Shown: piece after piece, positions 43,049 through 55,296 of the stretch
Position numbering within the stretch: the first letter of the stretch is position 1
How the letters are laid out: each line of letters opens with the position of its first letter
NCBI RefSeq assembly: GCF_922984935.1
Contig: NC_060074.1
Location: 24,403,501 to 24,467,500 of the forward strand
Origin: Meles meles
Taxonomy: Eukaryota; Chordata; Mammalia; Carnivora; Mustelidae
Reading direction: 5' to 3'
DNA length: 64,000 nucleotides
Position numbers and translations under genes: made by a program
The notes under the pieces: model-generated
Told to the model about the DNA's origin: nothing
Seen by the model: only the letters and a program-made list of their open reading frames with translations
Databases searched by the model: none

Positions 43049-43090
43049 ACGCACGCGCGCACGCACACACACACACACACACACAAACAC
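43049..43090. repeat. (CG/CA)n alternating tract
   Basis: GCACGCACGCGCGCACGCAC followed by (CA)n. Forty bases of strict purine-pyrimidine alternation including CGCGCG, a classic candidate for left-handed DNA. Confidence 0.95.
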
Positions 43091-43690
43091 AATTTGTTGC
43101 AAGGATTTGACCATATGCAATTATGGAAGCTGGCTACACCAGTCTCTGTAAGCCCATTGATTTTGCATTTGATACTGGACCTGGAGTTCTACAGGGTAGG
43201 CCATCAGGAAGGAAGAAAAAGTTGTAAAGTAAGGCAGAACAAACACAAAACCAACAAGTGTGAACTGGATTTCACCAGTGTCATTTCTCACTCCCTCAGC
43301 CTTAATGATTGGGGTGTTCTACAGCAGAAAGTGATGCTTCTTTCTCGAAGATGAGCACCTACCTGTCCCTAGGGTGTGAGAAACTGAAGAAATATCCAGG
43401 AAAAGGTAGAGAGGTCATAGCCTCAGCTGCTGCTCCATGCCATTCAGTTGAGCCAGCAGATGAGTGACATGTGTGAGTTATGGAAGTACCCCTTGACTCT
43501 GTCCCAACTTTTTGCCAAGAATAAGAAAATTTTGGCTGCTGCTTCCCTCTTCCCTCTGAATCACACCCAAAAATGTTTCTTATGGCTCACACTATTATGA
43601 AACATACAGGAAAGGGGATTATAGGAAATGTAGTTTTGCCTAGGCAAGTCCAACCATTACTAAGCCACAAGGTACCTGTAGGCTGTTTAT
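43085..43690 (+). repeat. Interspersed repeat, copy B
   Basis: Second copy of the family at 38965-39590. It has GGATTTGACCATATGCAATT, ATACTGGACCTGGAGTT, CCTCAGCCTTAATGATTGGG, AACTGAAGAAATATCCAGG, TTGAGCCAGCAGATGAGTGA, and a 3' end ACATACAGGAAAGGGGATTA. More complete in the middle than copy A. The 107-codon frame at 43031-43354 crosses it and the microsatellite and is not a gene. Confidence 0.6.
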
Positions 43691-45935
43691 ACTGTTTGTG
43701 TACTGTGTGTATACAATTGATAAATATTTTGAAGTTTAGTTTTGAAAATTAACCTAATTTTGATCAAGGTCAATTTCTTATAAGTTCAAAGATCTAGAAA
43801 TACCAGTAAATCTGGGGACAATTGCTATTTATTGGCCCTTTGAAATATTAAACACTATGACTTTAATCATTTTTCCTCATTGCTCTGAAATTTTGAACTC
43901 ACACTGAGTTCCCCACCTCCTCCATTTCTTACTACCTCCTTCCTCTACACAGATAGTAGCTAATTTTGAAGATATAATTCAATTTAGATAATTTATGGCA
44001 GTATTTAAATTTTTTATTCGAATTTACACAGATTGATAACTTTTCTTGATTTTAAGCCTTAAACAAAGCCTTGGCATTGTATGAGTTGCCATTTATTGAG
44101 AAAAACCTACCTTTCAGGAAAAAAATGGGTTTAGTGGCAAATCCTAAGATTTATCCATCTCTCAAATTGTACCAAGAAATACAGTAACTTTGTACTTCAG
44201 AATATAGCCAATCCTTCAAATTGGCTACCACTGAATTATTTTTTTTTTATTTTTTTGGAAGTATAAATAATCACTGCTTCTGATTAATTTCTGTCATATG
44301 AATCACATTCTTTGCTTTGTATTAATTTCCTTGATACAGTCTATGAATAAAACATAAATTTGAATGTAGTTACTACTTTCCTTCTACCTGATAATTGGGG
44401 GTGTATTTACACTAAAAAAACAGTTAAGTGTGACGTAAGAGAACCTTACATTTTATGATAATCATTTTAATGGAGTTTCTTGATGATAATTTAAAACAAT
44501 TTGAGAAAAGTAAAATTTATCATTTTGCAAATATAAAAGCTGGTATACTCCCAATTTGATCATTGTGCATTTGTAGTTTAAATTAGAAGGTCTGCTGCAT
44601 TTTCCATTCAAATCTGCGACATTCAGTATTAAATCAATAACGAGTAAAATAAACCTCCAAAATTGCTTTAATCCATATATTCACTATTTAAACATCACTG
44701 GCCTGACTCTTAAATTACTGAGAACATAACCGAGCTCAGTAAGTCAGTATAAAGGGCTCTGAATATCTAAATACCACATTTCAAAACCCACTGAATAATT
44801 CTGAAGAGAATCACTCAGGTAACCTGAAAATGTAATGGACACTTAAGCATCTGTTTTTCTAACATTCTCGAATTAGAAGTCACAATATAAAGATAGAAGA
44901 GGCTTTCAAAACAGGAACTCTCTTACAACTTTAAGTGGCACCACAGTATTTATTTTATTTAATGAGGGAGGAAAGGGAATAATGCGAAATCATTGAAAGT
45001 AATTTAAGAACTTTAGCAGTTATGGAGAACTTAGTTTAAAAGGAAAATAAACACGGACACAAGGATTGAAGGGGAGGAGCATAATAGAATAAAATAGTAG
45101 AATAAATAAAGTCATAGTGATGACCTTGAGTCATTACAAAGTATACAGTGAATGTTGAATTCTGATTTAAAAAGCCCTGATAATTTAGTATACAGTTTAA
45201 GAGGTTTGTTTTTGTTTTTAACTTAACAAAGTAAGAACAAAGTGCATTTAAACAGATAAACAAGTACATAAAATATTGTTTCCCTGAGAATTTATCTTGA
45301 TATTGCTACATAAATGAGTAAGTAGAACTTAATTTTATTGAATCATTAAAGAATTGCAATAAAGTTTAATACATAATCTTTATAATCCTAATCCCATATA
45401 TGACCTTAAATATTACTATATACCACATTTAAATCACTAGTATTGAAGGTCTAATAGACCCAACCAGGCAGCCACAATATGAAGGGTAAGATCTTAGAGA
45501 GGAAAGAAGTACATTCAGGGGAACTTAATATTCATGGCATCTTTTCTCCCAGGACAATTGAAAACCAAATATTAAACATTCAACTAAACCTGATAGTCTC
45601 CATAGATAAGTGTACAAGACTATGAAGACAACCAAAACAGGGGGCCAAGAGCCATTAGTAAAGGGAATCATAGAGTAGCAAGCTTAACATTTTATACGTT
45701 ATTCTTCCCCACGGATTTTGTTGACTCCTGATATGGGCAAGTGTTAGGTAGACACTCAGTGAAAATGGGAGAAAGAAGCTGCTGAGGCCAAGACTTAATC
45801 TTAAAGGGTAAACAAAACTTTTTTCAGTCTCATAGCACTGAAGAAACAAAAGTAACAGATAAATTCTTGAGAAATAAGAGGGCCTTTTTAAAATTGTCGG
45901 TGTTATAAATATCAAGATGACTGACTCATGCTCTG
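43691..45935. other. Repeat-poor unique block
   Basis: Over 2.2 kb without a recognisable transposon or long frame, the longest such block in the window. Base composition is even. Could hold conserved noncoding sequence; nothing in one sequence alone can show that. Confidence 0.4.
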
Positions 45936-45939
45936 CTTG

Positions 45940-46520
45940 TCTCCCAGAAGAAAATCAAATACAAAACATCCAATAAAAAATTATCAGTTATGCTAGGAAA
46001 TAAGACTAAATGATCCCAAACAAAGAAACAATTAAATATTAGAAGAGATTCAAATGATACAGATAATGAAGTTATCAGACTTTAAAATGACAATTTTTGA
46101 TTTGTTCAATGTGGGAAAAAGTGCATAATTCTACCACAGCACTGGAGCTTTAAAACATCAAGTTGAAATCCTGTAACTGAAAAATAACTGAAATTAAAAA
46201 TTCAATAGATGGGCTTGATAGCACATTAGACAAAGCAAAATGAGAGCTCAGAGAATGGGAACATAGATCAGTAGAAAAATATTCAGATTAAAGCACAGAG
46301 TAAAAATGATGGAAGATACCCCCCCAACACAATAAAAGAGTGTAAGAAATCTATGGTATATGTTGAAGATCTAACATATTTGATATTGGATTCCTAAGAA
46401 GAGAAGAAATAAAAAATGTGGCAAAAACAATATTTGAAGCTAACCCACCCCCCAAATAGCCTCAAACTGACAGAACACGTTTAACATGAGAATATATAGT
46501 AAGTTCAATAATGATCTGTA
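45940..46520 (+). mobile_element. Old L1 ORF1-region fragment (L1ME/HAL1-like)
   Basis: Sense L1 ORF1 landmarks: TTATCAGACTTTAAAATGAC, GAAATCCTGTAACTGAAAAATA, TGAAATTAAAAATTCAATAGATGGGC, ATTAGACAAAGCAAAATGAGAG, and AATATTTGAAGCTAACCCA. No frame remains. Confidence 0.6.
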
Positions 46521-46571
46521 GCAAACTATAAAGGTTATAGGTAGCATACAATATGAATATAATAATATATA

Positions 46572-46664
46572 ATGTATATTACACTCATACATATATACAT
46601 GTATGTGTGTACATACATGTGTATATATATATAATGTATATTATGTGTGCATATATGTATATAT
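46572..46664. repeat. (TA/TG)n microsatellite
   Basis: ACATATATACATGTATGTGTGTACATACATGTG followed by TATATATATATAATG and similar repeats. Contains the self-complementary CACATGTATGTAC-like pieces. Confidence 0.9.
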
Positions 46665-48685
46665 AGTTGTCACCATAACATATTTTATTGTTATCATCTA
46701 TAACTATTAAAATACATAGTTGTTGAGGGGGTGGGATTCAGATCTGAGTTCATAATCTAATTCCCCTACTTCCTGGATGTATTATCTTAGTTCATTTAAA
46801 CACTCTAATCTTGAACATTTTAGTATTTTTAAGGGATATTGTACATAATATACAATATATAAAATATGTATTATACTATTTCAGAAATTGGTTGGCACAC
46901 AGAAAACAAACAAAATGATGGCAGAAATCATAATCATTATTTAAAGCCACTTGGGGTGGATATCAAAGGCAAGAAGAAAAATGAAATGATTTATCCTGAA
47001 GGCTTGGTCCTTAACTCTAGATTATGTAGTTATCTAAAAACAAACAAAAAGCCACTTTAACTTCTCAGACTGAATTATTTGTACTCCAAGTATTCTACAA
47101 TTTTAGTTAGTAACGTTGGTTGGGAATTTGCTCGATACCTGGTTACAAATGACATAGTGGGGATGGTATGATATGCTATTGGAGGTTAGGACAGCGATCA
47201 CCCTTTAAGATATAGATGGGCATCTGTCCCAATGGCAATATTCTATTTTTTAATCCTTGGGCTTTTCACATGGGTGTATTCAAATTTGGAATGAAAGACT
47301 TTCCTCAAAATCTGTACTTGAATCATTTCTTTTATTGGCTCCCCTTGGTTGATCAAATCCCATCAGCTGCTTCATAAAAATATCATTTAATTATGAAAAG
47401 TAAATACATCTTATCTTTAATCATATGTAGGAAAAGTAAATACGACTTAATTGAATCTGAGCCAAGTTCTAATTTTATAAGTTGATGTTATGAAATGATG
47501 TTTCATTAGTTGATGTTAGCTTCATATTAAAAAATACACAAATAATTATTTGGAGGCTCCTTTAGAATTTCCTTGACATTTATATGAACTATTTGTGGTA
47601 ATTTTTAAAATTAATGTGGTTATAAGGCAGTAGTTTTTGCCATGCAGTTCCATCTTTCTAACAGTTAGTAGTCATCTTTCAAGATAAAATATCTTAGATT
47701 TTGTAAGCCCTCATATGCTATCATAGACTAAAGTGTATATATTTATGAAAATATACTTCATTCAAAAGCACATCCTGCTATTATTATATGCAAGTATTGA
47801 TTGGGCATATGTCTTTTTTGTTATCACTTGAATGACTTATTAGATAAGTTTGCACAGCATTTTTCCTTTACATACATGAAAGGAGCCAGGCTTTGTGATG
47901 TGTCTGTTCACGCATGTTTGTATATGCCCTTTCCTTTTTGTTTGCCAAGCAGACAAGGGAAGAAACTAGGCCTTCAGATCTGTGGCTTCACTCACTAACT
48001 GGAGAGCGTACATGAATTGTATAGGAACTGGTTTGATTACAGTTCATTTACAACTTAGCATATTCTATTTATAACAAAAATATTCTATTTTTTGAAGAAT
48101 CTCAATATCTTATATGTCTCAAAATTGACAGTTTAATTTCAGGGGCTTGTATTTTAAATGTACATGTTAAAAAGAACTTTGAATAGCTCGTGGAGTCTCT
48201 GAAATCTCAGAAAGTATATGTTCCATATCAAACAAAATAAGTGGCAGATACTATTTAAAATTAGATTTAAATAAGACTTTTCCCATGCCTGTCAGGACTT
48301 TTTGTTTCTTTAGAGCTTGACATCAATGGAATAGCCATATTCTCCAACTCCTGATGATTTTACTGGAATTCCCAAGTTCTTGACACAGTGAATTCTTTCA
48401 GATCTTCAAGATATGTTACAGACCTATGTAGTTTCTTTTCAATTTACCAAGGCTATCAAATAGAGTTTCCTAGGTTTATGTTTTCTGTTTCTTTTTCATG
48501 TTTTCCTCATATTAATGAATCAGTTGATTCTATAAAATAATAAGTACAAGTGCACGATTGAATATATCATGTAGCTCATTGAATTTGTAAACATACACAC
48601 ACATAATAACACTGTAAAATCTTAACATTGAGTTGTTGTTGTTTTTTTTTTTAAAGTTGTAAACTCCATAGTCATTCTTCAGAGA
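46665..48685. other. Repeat-poor unique block
   Basis: No transposon landmarks recognised. The short frames near 46866 and 47801 have no identifiable protein. Confidence 0.4.
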
Positions 48686-48689
48686 TTCA

Positions 48690-48870
48690 GTTATCAGTTT
48701 AACCACTTAGGAGTGGTGGCCTTGATAAGTTACTTAATTTCTCTCTCCTTCAGTTCCCTTGTCTGTAAAATGGAAATGTAATATCCACTCTACAGGATAT
48801 TAAATGAAGCAATATATTTAAAATCTTAGCATGGTGCTTGACAGATAATAAGTGCTCACTGAACATTCAC
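48690..48870 (+). mobile_element. MIR SINE
   Basis: GATAAGTTACTTAATTTCTCTC, AGTTCCCTTGTCTGTAAAATGG, ATTAAATGAAGCAATATATTTAAAATC, AGCATGGTGCTTGACAG and ATAAGTGCTCACTGAACA follow MIR sense order closely. Confidence 0.85.
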
Positions 48871-49004
48871 TATATTGTTATTTGACAGTGATAGTGAATA
48901 TTTGACTATGTAGATGATAGTTTTTAAGAATATTTTTAAATAAAAAAGAATATTTTTAAATAAATATAAGATCACAGAAATCTGAAGTGAGGTACAAAGG
49001 GTGC

Positions 49005-49179
49005 TCTTTTTTTTTTTTTTTGAGAGTATGGGAGGGCAGAGGGAGAAAGGATCTTAAGAAGACTCCTGCTGAGAGTTGAGCCCAACACTCAGGGGGCTCC
49101 ATCTCATGACCCTGAGATCATGACCGGAGCTGAAACCAGGAGTTGGACGCTTAACTGACTGAGTCATTCAGGTGCCCCA
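49005..49179 (-). mobile_element. Can-SINE, older form
   Basis: Poly(T) at 49007-49021, body AGAGTATGGGAGGGCAGAGGG, CCAACACTCAGGGGGCTCC, head complement AACTGACTGAGTCATTCAGG. The TGACTGAG head type separates it from the AACCCACTGAG form of the younger copies. Confidence 0.9.
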
Positions 49180-50175
49180 CAGATTACTTTTTTAAATTTT
49201 TTGTCTTTTTATAAGCTTTGGATACTTTTAATAACTTTCCAAGTCCTTTCAGTAGCATGTTCCTACAGAGTTATTAGTTTCAGGGTCTTGAAATCTTTTC
49301 CTTGGGGAAATCTTTACAGAAAGGAAGACAATGATCATAGAAATTTGTGATCCTAAAACTCCTCTTAAAACCCAAGTTCCCCTTTTTAATGATTTACTGT
49401 CACTCTAATCTTTATAAAGAAAGAAAAGATATGGACCTGTATTAATCCTAGCTTCTCTGTAAATATTTCAGAAGGGGAAGAAAGAGAGGAAGAGTTAGTA
49501 GAGGTTTCGGTATTGATAAAGATCAAGAATGAATCTTTTCACCTGGAATTTCTTCTATGATTTCTTTTTTTTAGAAAAGAAAAATGTGTTGTACCATGTG
49601 AATTACCACTCAGAAGTCATTCACAGTTGTTTTCTCCTTTGTCTTTCATGACTTTACAGAGTGGAAAGTTGAAATTACTGATTTTCTAGGGTTCCTTATA
49701 TCTAGCGTTACTCATTCAACACAATTCTGGTCATGAAACAGAATTTCTTTGCTTATTAAAAAGGCCACAGTTCACCAGGAGAAAAAAATATATATTCTTT
49801 GCACTTTCTCCTTTCCCTGAATTAGAATCTTACCAGACCACTTCTCCAATCTAATCTTGAGTCCTCTTTTCCTCTCTCTGACCCACAGACTACCACTTTC
49901 ACTTGCTGGAGATACTCATGTGACAGGATACTCTCCTTAGTAATCCCCAACTTCTGGTATCAGTTTCCTAGTTTCTTCCTCATGATGCAGGCCCCCTTCC
50001 TACCCAACTCCTCCAAACTAGATCAGGCTGCTTCTCACGTGAATTCCTGTGTAGCCCTCATCACACTTACATGTATGTGATGAAATATTTGGCTGAAAGA
50101 CACAAACAGCAGGAACATCTGTCTTGTTTATTTCTGAGCCATAATGAGCCAGCATTTAATGAGACAGGCATCATA
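49180..50175. other. Unique sequence, possibly L2-derived in part
   Basis: 49850-50090 is C/T-rich and resembles L2 in places (CCTGTGTAGCCCTCATCACACTTAC), but no terminus is seen. Confidence 0.35.
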
Positions 50176-50179
50176 GGGC

Positions 50180-50345
50180 AGGCATGGTTGCAGCCACTGA
50201 GTATTTTCTAACTTAAGCTGTGTTCATTGCAATATTCTATTCCACAGGTGGAGCAACCGAGGGAGTAGTGAGTAAATAGCAGAGCTGGATGAAATGCAGC
50301 TAGTTTGCTCTGGAGCCTTTGTGCTTAACTACTGTTTTCTATTCC
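50180..50345 (-). mobile_element. MIR SINE fragment
   Basis: CACTGAGTATTTTCTAACTTA, TTCTATTCCACAGGTGGAGCAAC, TAAATAGCAGAGCTGGATGAAATG in antisense MIR order. Confidence 0.65.
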
Positions 50346-50422
50346 TGCTCTAAAATGTGAAGAGTGAGAGGAAGTTGGGGTATTTTTTATGAAATCAGCA
50401 CTAAGTGCTACTCTTGTATAAT

Positions 50423-50635
50423 TAGAGCTTGTTTTTTTTTTTAATATTTTATTTATTTCACAGAGAGAAATCACAACTAGGCAGAGAGGCAGGCAGAGAG
50501 AGAGGAGGAAGCAGGCTCCCTCCTGAGCAGAGAGCCCGATGCGGGGTTCGATCCCAGGACCCTGAGATCATGACCTGAGCCGAAGGCAGGGGCATAACCC
50601 ACTGAGCCACCCAGGCGCCCCGTAGAGCTTGTTTT
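50423..50635 (-). mobile_element. Can-SINE with 13-bp duplication
   Basis: Body 50436-50622. Flanks TAGAGCTTGTTTT perfect at 50423-50435 and 50623-50635. CpG sites GCCCGATGCGGGGTTCGATCC are retained, so it is young. Confidence 0.95.
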
Positions 50636-52175
50636 AAATGATGTTTAAAACATTTTCTCTACTATTTTTATGCATTCTTTAATACAGTATCTCTAAATAT
50701 TTATTGATTTTACAAATTTTTTTTTGCTACATCTCTTACGTTTGAAAACTGTTCTCAAGCTTGTGAGAAACACCACAGAACCCATTAGAAAGCAGATATT
50801 CTCCTCCCTACCTCCCATTTATTCTGATTTATTAGCATAAAGATTAGAACCCAGTAAGCTTGATTAAAAGCAAAAAACAAGTGACTGATTGACTAACATT
50901 GAGGTAAGATATACTGCATTAAGATATGATAAAGGTAAACACTTTGTATTAGTAAATAAAACTTATGTGATTATAAAGCTAGGATATTCTTACTATCAAA
51001 GTTTTAAATTATAGAACCATCTTTAAAATACCCCAGAAGCCAGCTATATTTATTTTTAGATTCTTCCTGAATGATTCAACTAAAAATGGTAGTATGAGTG
51101 TTGAAAATGAAAGTGGACTAATCAAGGTTCCTAGGAAGTAATGTTTTTGATTCACTAAGCACCCACCAAACTTTTAAAACATAGTTAAGCACAATAATCA
51201 TACCATTTCAAAACAGGATTTTTTCCTATTCCAATGACAATATATTAGAGTTCGTTTTTTATCCATTGTCTATTGCACTTATTTTATTGATGTACTCTTG
51301 ATTCTATTTAACTCTATGAATATGCAAAACTAAGCAAAATAATTGTTACTTGCTATTTATTTATGTATTTATATATATTTATGAATAAACACATGTATGT
51401 GGGTATGTATATATTTATTTATGTGTGTATATGGATTTAAGTGGTCCTGCTTCATGATGATGCTAGGTGTGTAGGCAGTGTGTCAATGTTGCCTTTGAAA
51501 TTTCATTTTGAAAAGCAAGGACATGTTAATGATGATATAATTATTTTTCCCTGAAGAATAATGCTAATTAATTAAAATCTTTAAAATATTCTAGTTTGTG
51601 GGAAATAATGTGTTATTTATGTTTCAGTTGTCAGTGAGTAAAATATAGAAAAGAATTCCTGAATTAACCTACATTGTAATTACCCAGGAGAACTTGATTT
51701 CCTTATGGGGATATGTACCATCCATCCTCTTCCTTCTTACAGATGGTGCTATTTTTCTTTAAACATAATGGTTATGGTTATAATGTATTACTCTGGGTTT
51801 TTTTCTAGGATTTATAATTCATACTTTATTATATATTATATAATCTGTGCTATTCAGTGGTACACAAATCAGATCCTGTCTTCACTCATCAACCTCACAC
51901 AATTGGTGGGGGATAGGTTTGAAGATAACAGTTCCAACAGTAACAATTCCTTTTCATAAGGAGCTTGTAATTTAGTTTGGTAAAGTATGTACAAATAATT
52001 TAATAAATGAACAAATGTAAGAAATATTACAAATTAGTATCAAATAAATGTAACAGATTATGAGTTGCTGAATGCTAGGGAGAGTTTGGAAATGAAGAAT
52101 AAAATAACAGAATTGAATATTCCAACATGTTGTACCACCTGTAGTATAGATGAGTTCAAGAATGAATGACAAGAT
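50636..52175. other. AT-rich unique sequence with (TATT)n tract
   Basis: 51350-51432 is a TATTTATTTATG/TATATATTTATG low-complexity run. Nothing else recognised; the frames at 51705-51959 and 51972-52345 have no identifiable protein. Confidence 0.4.
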
Positions 52176-52177
52176 GA

Positions 52178-52360
52178 TTCTGGGAAGATGGCAGAATAGG
52201 AACCCCATGAATTTGTCTCCACATTTATATAACTGCACTGGCAGAAAGTAATGTAACTATTTTGACAGCCAGAGTCAATTGGAGGCATGCAACTTTCAGC
52301 GAAAGCCTCAGAAGATAAATTGCACTTAATTGTGGTCAATTTCAACTCTTAGACTAGCAG
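52178..52360 (+). mobile_element. Old L1M 5'-end fragment
   Basis: TCTGGGAAGATGGCAGAATAGG followed by CATGAATTTGTCTCC resembles the very start of an ancient L1 (same GAAGATGGC start position logic as the L1 at 24729), then AACTGCACTGGCAGAAAG. Confidence 0.6.
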
Positions 52361-52394
52361 CAGCTACCCATCCAAAAATTCCATAAATTCTATT

Positions 52395-52745
52395 TGTGTC
52401 ATGCATATCATATCAGTTTTCTATTGCCATCCCAACAAATTACTTCAATCTTTGCAGCTTAGAACAATAAAATTTATGTTCTTACATTTCTGGAAGTCTA
52501 AAGTCTAAAATCAGTAGGTGTTGGCAGGGTAGATTCCTTCTGGAGGTTCTATGGGAGAATCTCTTTCCTTGCTTTATAATTTTAGAGGTTTTCCTCATTC
52601 CTTGAGTCATAGCACCTCATCATATTGCCTTTTCTTCCTCTACTTCTGTTGTTACATTTTTGATTACTGACACTTCAGCCTCCTCTTCAGTCTTTTGTGA
52701 TTACGCTGAGCTCATCCAGGTACTCCAGGATTATCTCATCTCAAG
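52395..52745 (+). repeat. Old mammalian interspersed repeat, family not assigned
   Basis: CAGTTTTCTATTGCCATCCCAACAAATTAC, TTAGAACAATAAAATTTATG, TTACATTTCTGGAAGTCTAAAGTC, GTGTTGGCAGGGTAGATTCC and TCATGGCACC-like TCATAGCACCTCATC follow a very common placental repeat. I recognise the pattern but not the name; its distal end is lost at the SINE. Confidence 0.55.
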
Positions 52746-52749
52746 ATTC

Positions 52750-52930
52750 TTTTTTTTTTAAAGATTTTATTTATTTATCTGACACAGAGAGAGTGTGCAC
52801 AGATACAAGGAGGAGGAGCAGCAGAGGAAGACAGAGAAGTAGGTTCCCCGCTGAGCAGGGAGCCCAACCTGATTGAGCAGGGTGGCTCAATCCCAGGACC
52901 CTGGGATTATGACTCACACCAAAGGGTCCA
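52750..52930 (-). mobile_element. Can-SINE, atypical head
   Basis: TTTAAAGATTTTATTTATTTATCTGACAC, body ACAGATACAAGGAGGAGGAG, CCCAACCTGATTGAGCAGGG. The head end is replaced by AAAGGGTCCATATAGG, so the first about 20 bases of the SINE are lost or mutated. Confidence 0.8.
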
Positions 52931-53231
52931 TATAGGTATATACCAACCCTTTTGAGTAGGTTCTCCATGTCTCTCCCTTTTTTAAAATTTTATTTTATTT
53001 TTTCAGTGATCCAAGATTCATTGTTTATGTACCACACCCAGTGCTCCATGCAATATGTGCCCTCCTTAATACCCACCACCAAGCTCACCCATCCCCTCAT
53101 CTCACTCCCTTCTAAAATCTTCAGTTTGTTTCTCAGAGTCCACAGTCTCTCATGGTTCCTCTCCCGCTCCAATCCCCCACCCCCCACTTTTCCTTTCCTT
53201 CTCCTAATGTCCTCCATGCTATTCCTTATGT

Positions 53232-55282
53232 TTCACAAGTAGGTAAAACCATATGGCAATTGACTCTCTCTGCTTGACTTATTTTACTCAGCATAATCTC
53301 CTACGGTCCCACCCATGTTGATATAAAGATTGGGTATCCATCCTTTCTGATGGCTGCATAATATTCCATTGTATATATAGACCCTATCTTCTTTTTTTTT
53401 TTTTTAAGATTTTTTATTTATTCATTTGACAGAGAGAGAGATCACAAGTAGGCAGAGAGGCAGGCAGAGAGAGAGGAAGGGAAGCAGGCTCCCTGCGGAG
53501 CAGAGAGCCCGATGCGGGGCTCGATCCCAGGACCCTGAGATCATGACCTGAGCCGAAGGCAGCGGCTTAATCCACTGAGCCCCCCAGGCGCCCCTAGACC
53601 CTATCTTCTTTATCCATTCATCTCCTGAAGGGCATCTTGGCTCTTTCCACAGTTTGACAATTATGGACATTGCTGCTATGAACATTGGGGTACATGTGCC
53701 TCTTTTTTCACTACATCTGTATCTTTGGGGTAAATACCCAGTAGTGCAATTACAGGGTCATAGGGTAGCTCTATTTTTAATTTTTTTGAGGAATCTCCAC
53801 ACTGTTTTCCAAAATGGCTGCACCAACTTGCATTCCCACCAACAGTGTAAGAGGATTCCCCTTTCTCCACATCCTCTCCAACACATGGTGTTGACTGTCT
53901 TGTTAATCTTTGCCATTCTAACTGGTGTATGGTGGTATCTCAATGTGAATTTCCCTGATGGCTAATGATGAACATTTTTTCATGTGTCTGCTAGCCATTT
54001 GTATGTCTTCTTTGGAGAACTACCTGTTCATGTCTTCTGCCCATTTTTGATGTGATAATCTGTTTTTCAAGTGTTGAGTTTGAGGAGTTCTTATAGATCT
54101 TGGATATCAACTCTTTGTCTGTAGTGTCATTTGTGAATATCTTCTCCCATTCTGTGGGTTGCCTCTTTGTTTTGTTGACTATTTCCTTTGCTGTGCAGAA
54201 GCTTTTGATCTTGATGAAGTCCCAAAAGTTCATTTTTGCTTTTGTTTCCTTTGCCTTTGGAGATGTGTCTTGAAAGAAGTGGCTGTGGCTGATGTTGAAG
54301 AGGTTACTGCCCATGTTCTCCTTTAGGATTTTGATGGATTCCTGTCTCACATTGAGGTCTTTCATCCATTTGAGTTTATCTTTGTGTATGGTGTAAGAGA
54401 ATGGTTGAGTTTCATTCTCCTATACATAGCTGTCCAGTTTTCCCAACACCACTTATTGAAGGGACTGTATTTTTTCTGCTGGATATTTTTTCCTGCTTTG
54501 TTGAAGATTATTTGATCATAGAGTCAAGGGTCCATATCTGGGCTCTCTGTTCCACTGGTCTATGCATCTGTTTTGAGCCAGTACCATGCTGTCTTGGTGA
54601 TCACAGCTTTGTCAATAAAGCTTGAAATCAGGCAACATGATGCACTCAGTTTTGTTTTTCTTTTTCAACATTTCCTCAACAATTCAGGGTCTCTTCTGTT
54701 TCCATACAAATTTTAGGATTTTGTTTGTTCCAGCATTTTGAAAAATGCTGGTGGTATTTTGATCAGGATGGCATCAAAAGTACAAATTTCTCTGGGCAGT
54801 ATAGACATTTTAACAATGTTTATTCTTCTGATCCATAAACATGGAATGTTTTTCCATCTTTTTGTGTTTTCTTCAATTTCTTTCCTGAGTATTCTGTAGT
54901 TCTTTGAGCACAGATCCTTTACCTCTTTGGTTAGGTTTATGTCAAGGTTCTTGGTACTATAGTGAATGGAACAGATTCTCTAATTTCCCTTTCTTTATTT
55001 TTATTGTTAGTGTATAAGAAAGCAACTGATTTCTGTGCATTGATTTTGTATCCTGCTACATTACTGAATTTCTGTATGAGTTCCAGTAATTTTGGGATGG
55101 GGTCTTTTGGGTTTTCCATATAATATATCATGTCATCTGTGAAGAGAGAGTTTGACTTCTTCTTTGCCAATTTGAATACCTTTTACTTCTTTTTGTTGTC
55201 TGATTGTTGTTGCTAGGACTTCTAGTACTATCTTGAACAACAGTGGTGAGAGTAAGCATCCTTGTTGTGTTCCTGATCTCAA
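53232..55282 (-). pseudogene. L1 ORF2 remnant (RT 3' half to C-terminus)
   Basis: Read in antisense: motif C is FTDDMIYYMENP (54937-55170; Ala to Thr change at the usual FADD), then GYKINAQKSVAFLYTNN. Further on come KDLNVRQESIKILKENMG, SPKAKETKAKMNFWDFIKIK (53991-54365), the Cys zone MRYHHTPVRMAKINK with WRGCGERGILLHCWWEC, and FIAAMSIIVKLWKEPRCPS before the SINE. Frames are broken several times. Confidence 0.9.
53378..53610 (-). mobile_element. Can-SINE with 16-bp duplication
   Basis: Body 53394-53594 inside ORF2. Flanks TAGACCCTATCTTCTT at 53378-53393 and 53595-53610 are perfect. CpG-rich and near the youngest consensus (CGATGCGGGGCTCGATCC), so it arrived after the L1. Confidence 0.97.
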
Positions 55283-55296
55283 TTCTCCATGTCTCT

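Larger units (their letters stand above)
52961..55296 (-). mobile_element. 5'-truncated L1, about 2.1 kb, with nested SINE
   Basis: Insertion 52975-55282 between perfect 14-bp duplications TTCTCCATGTCTCT (52961-52974, 55283-55296). Antisense: poly(T)-like tail, 3' UTR (TTCAGTGATCCAAGATTC, CAGAGTCCACAGTCTCTCATGG), ORF2 C-terminus and the 3' half of the reverse transcriptase, stopping at TGTTCCTGATCTCA. The UTR matches the 18441 and 24095 elements better than the 4566 type. Scattered stops show it is inactive. Confidence 0.95.
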
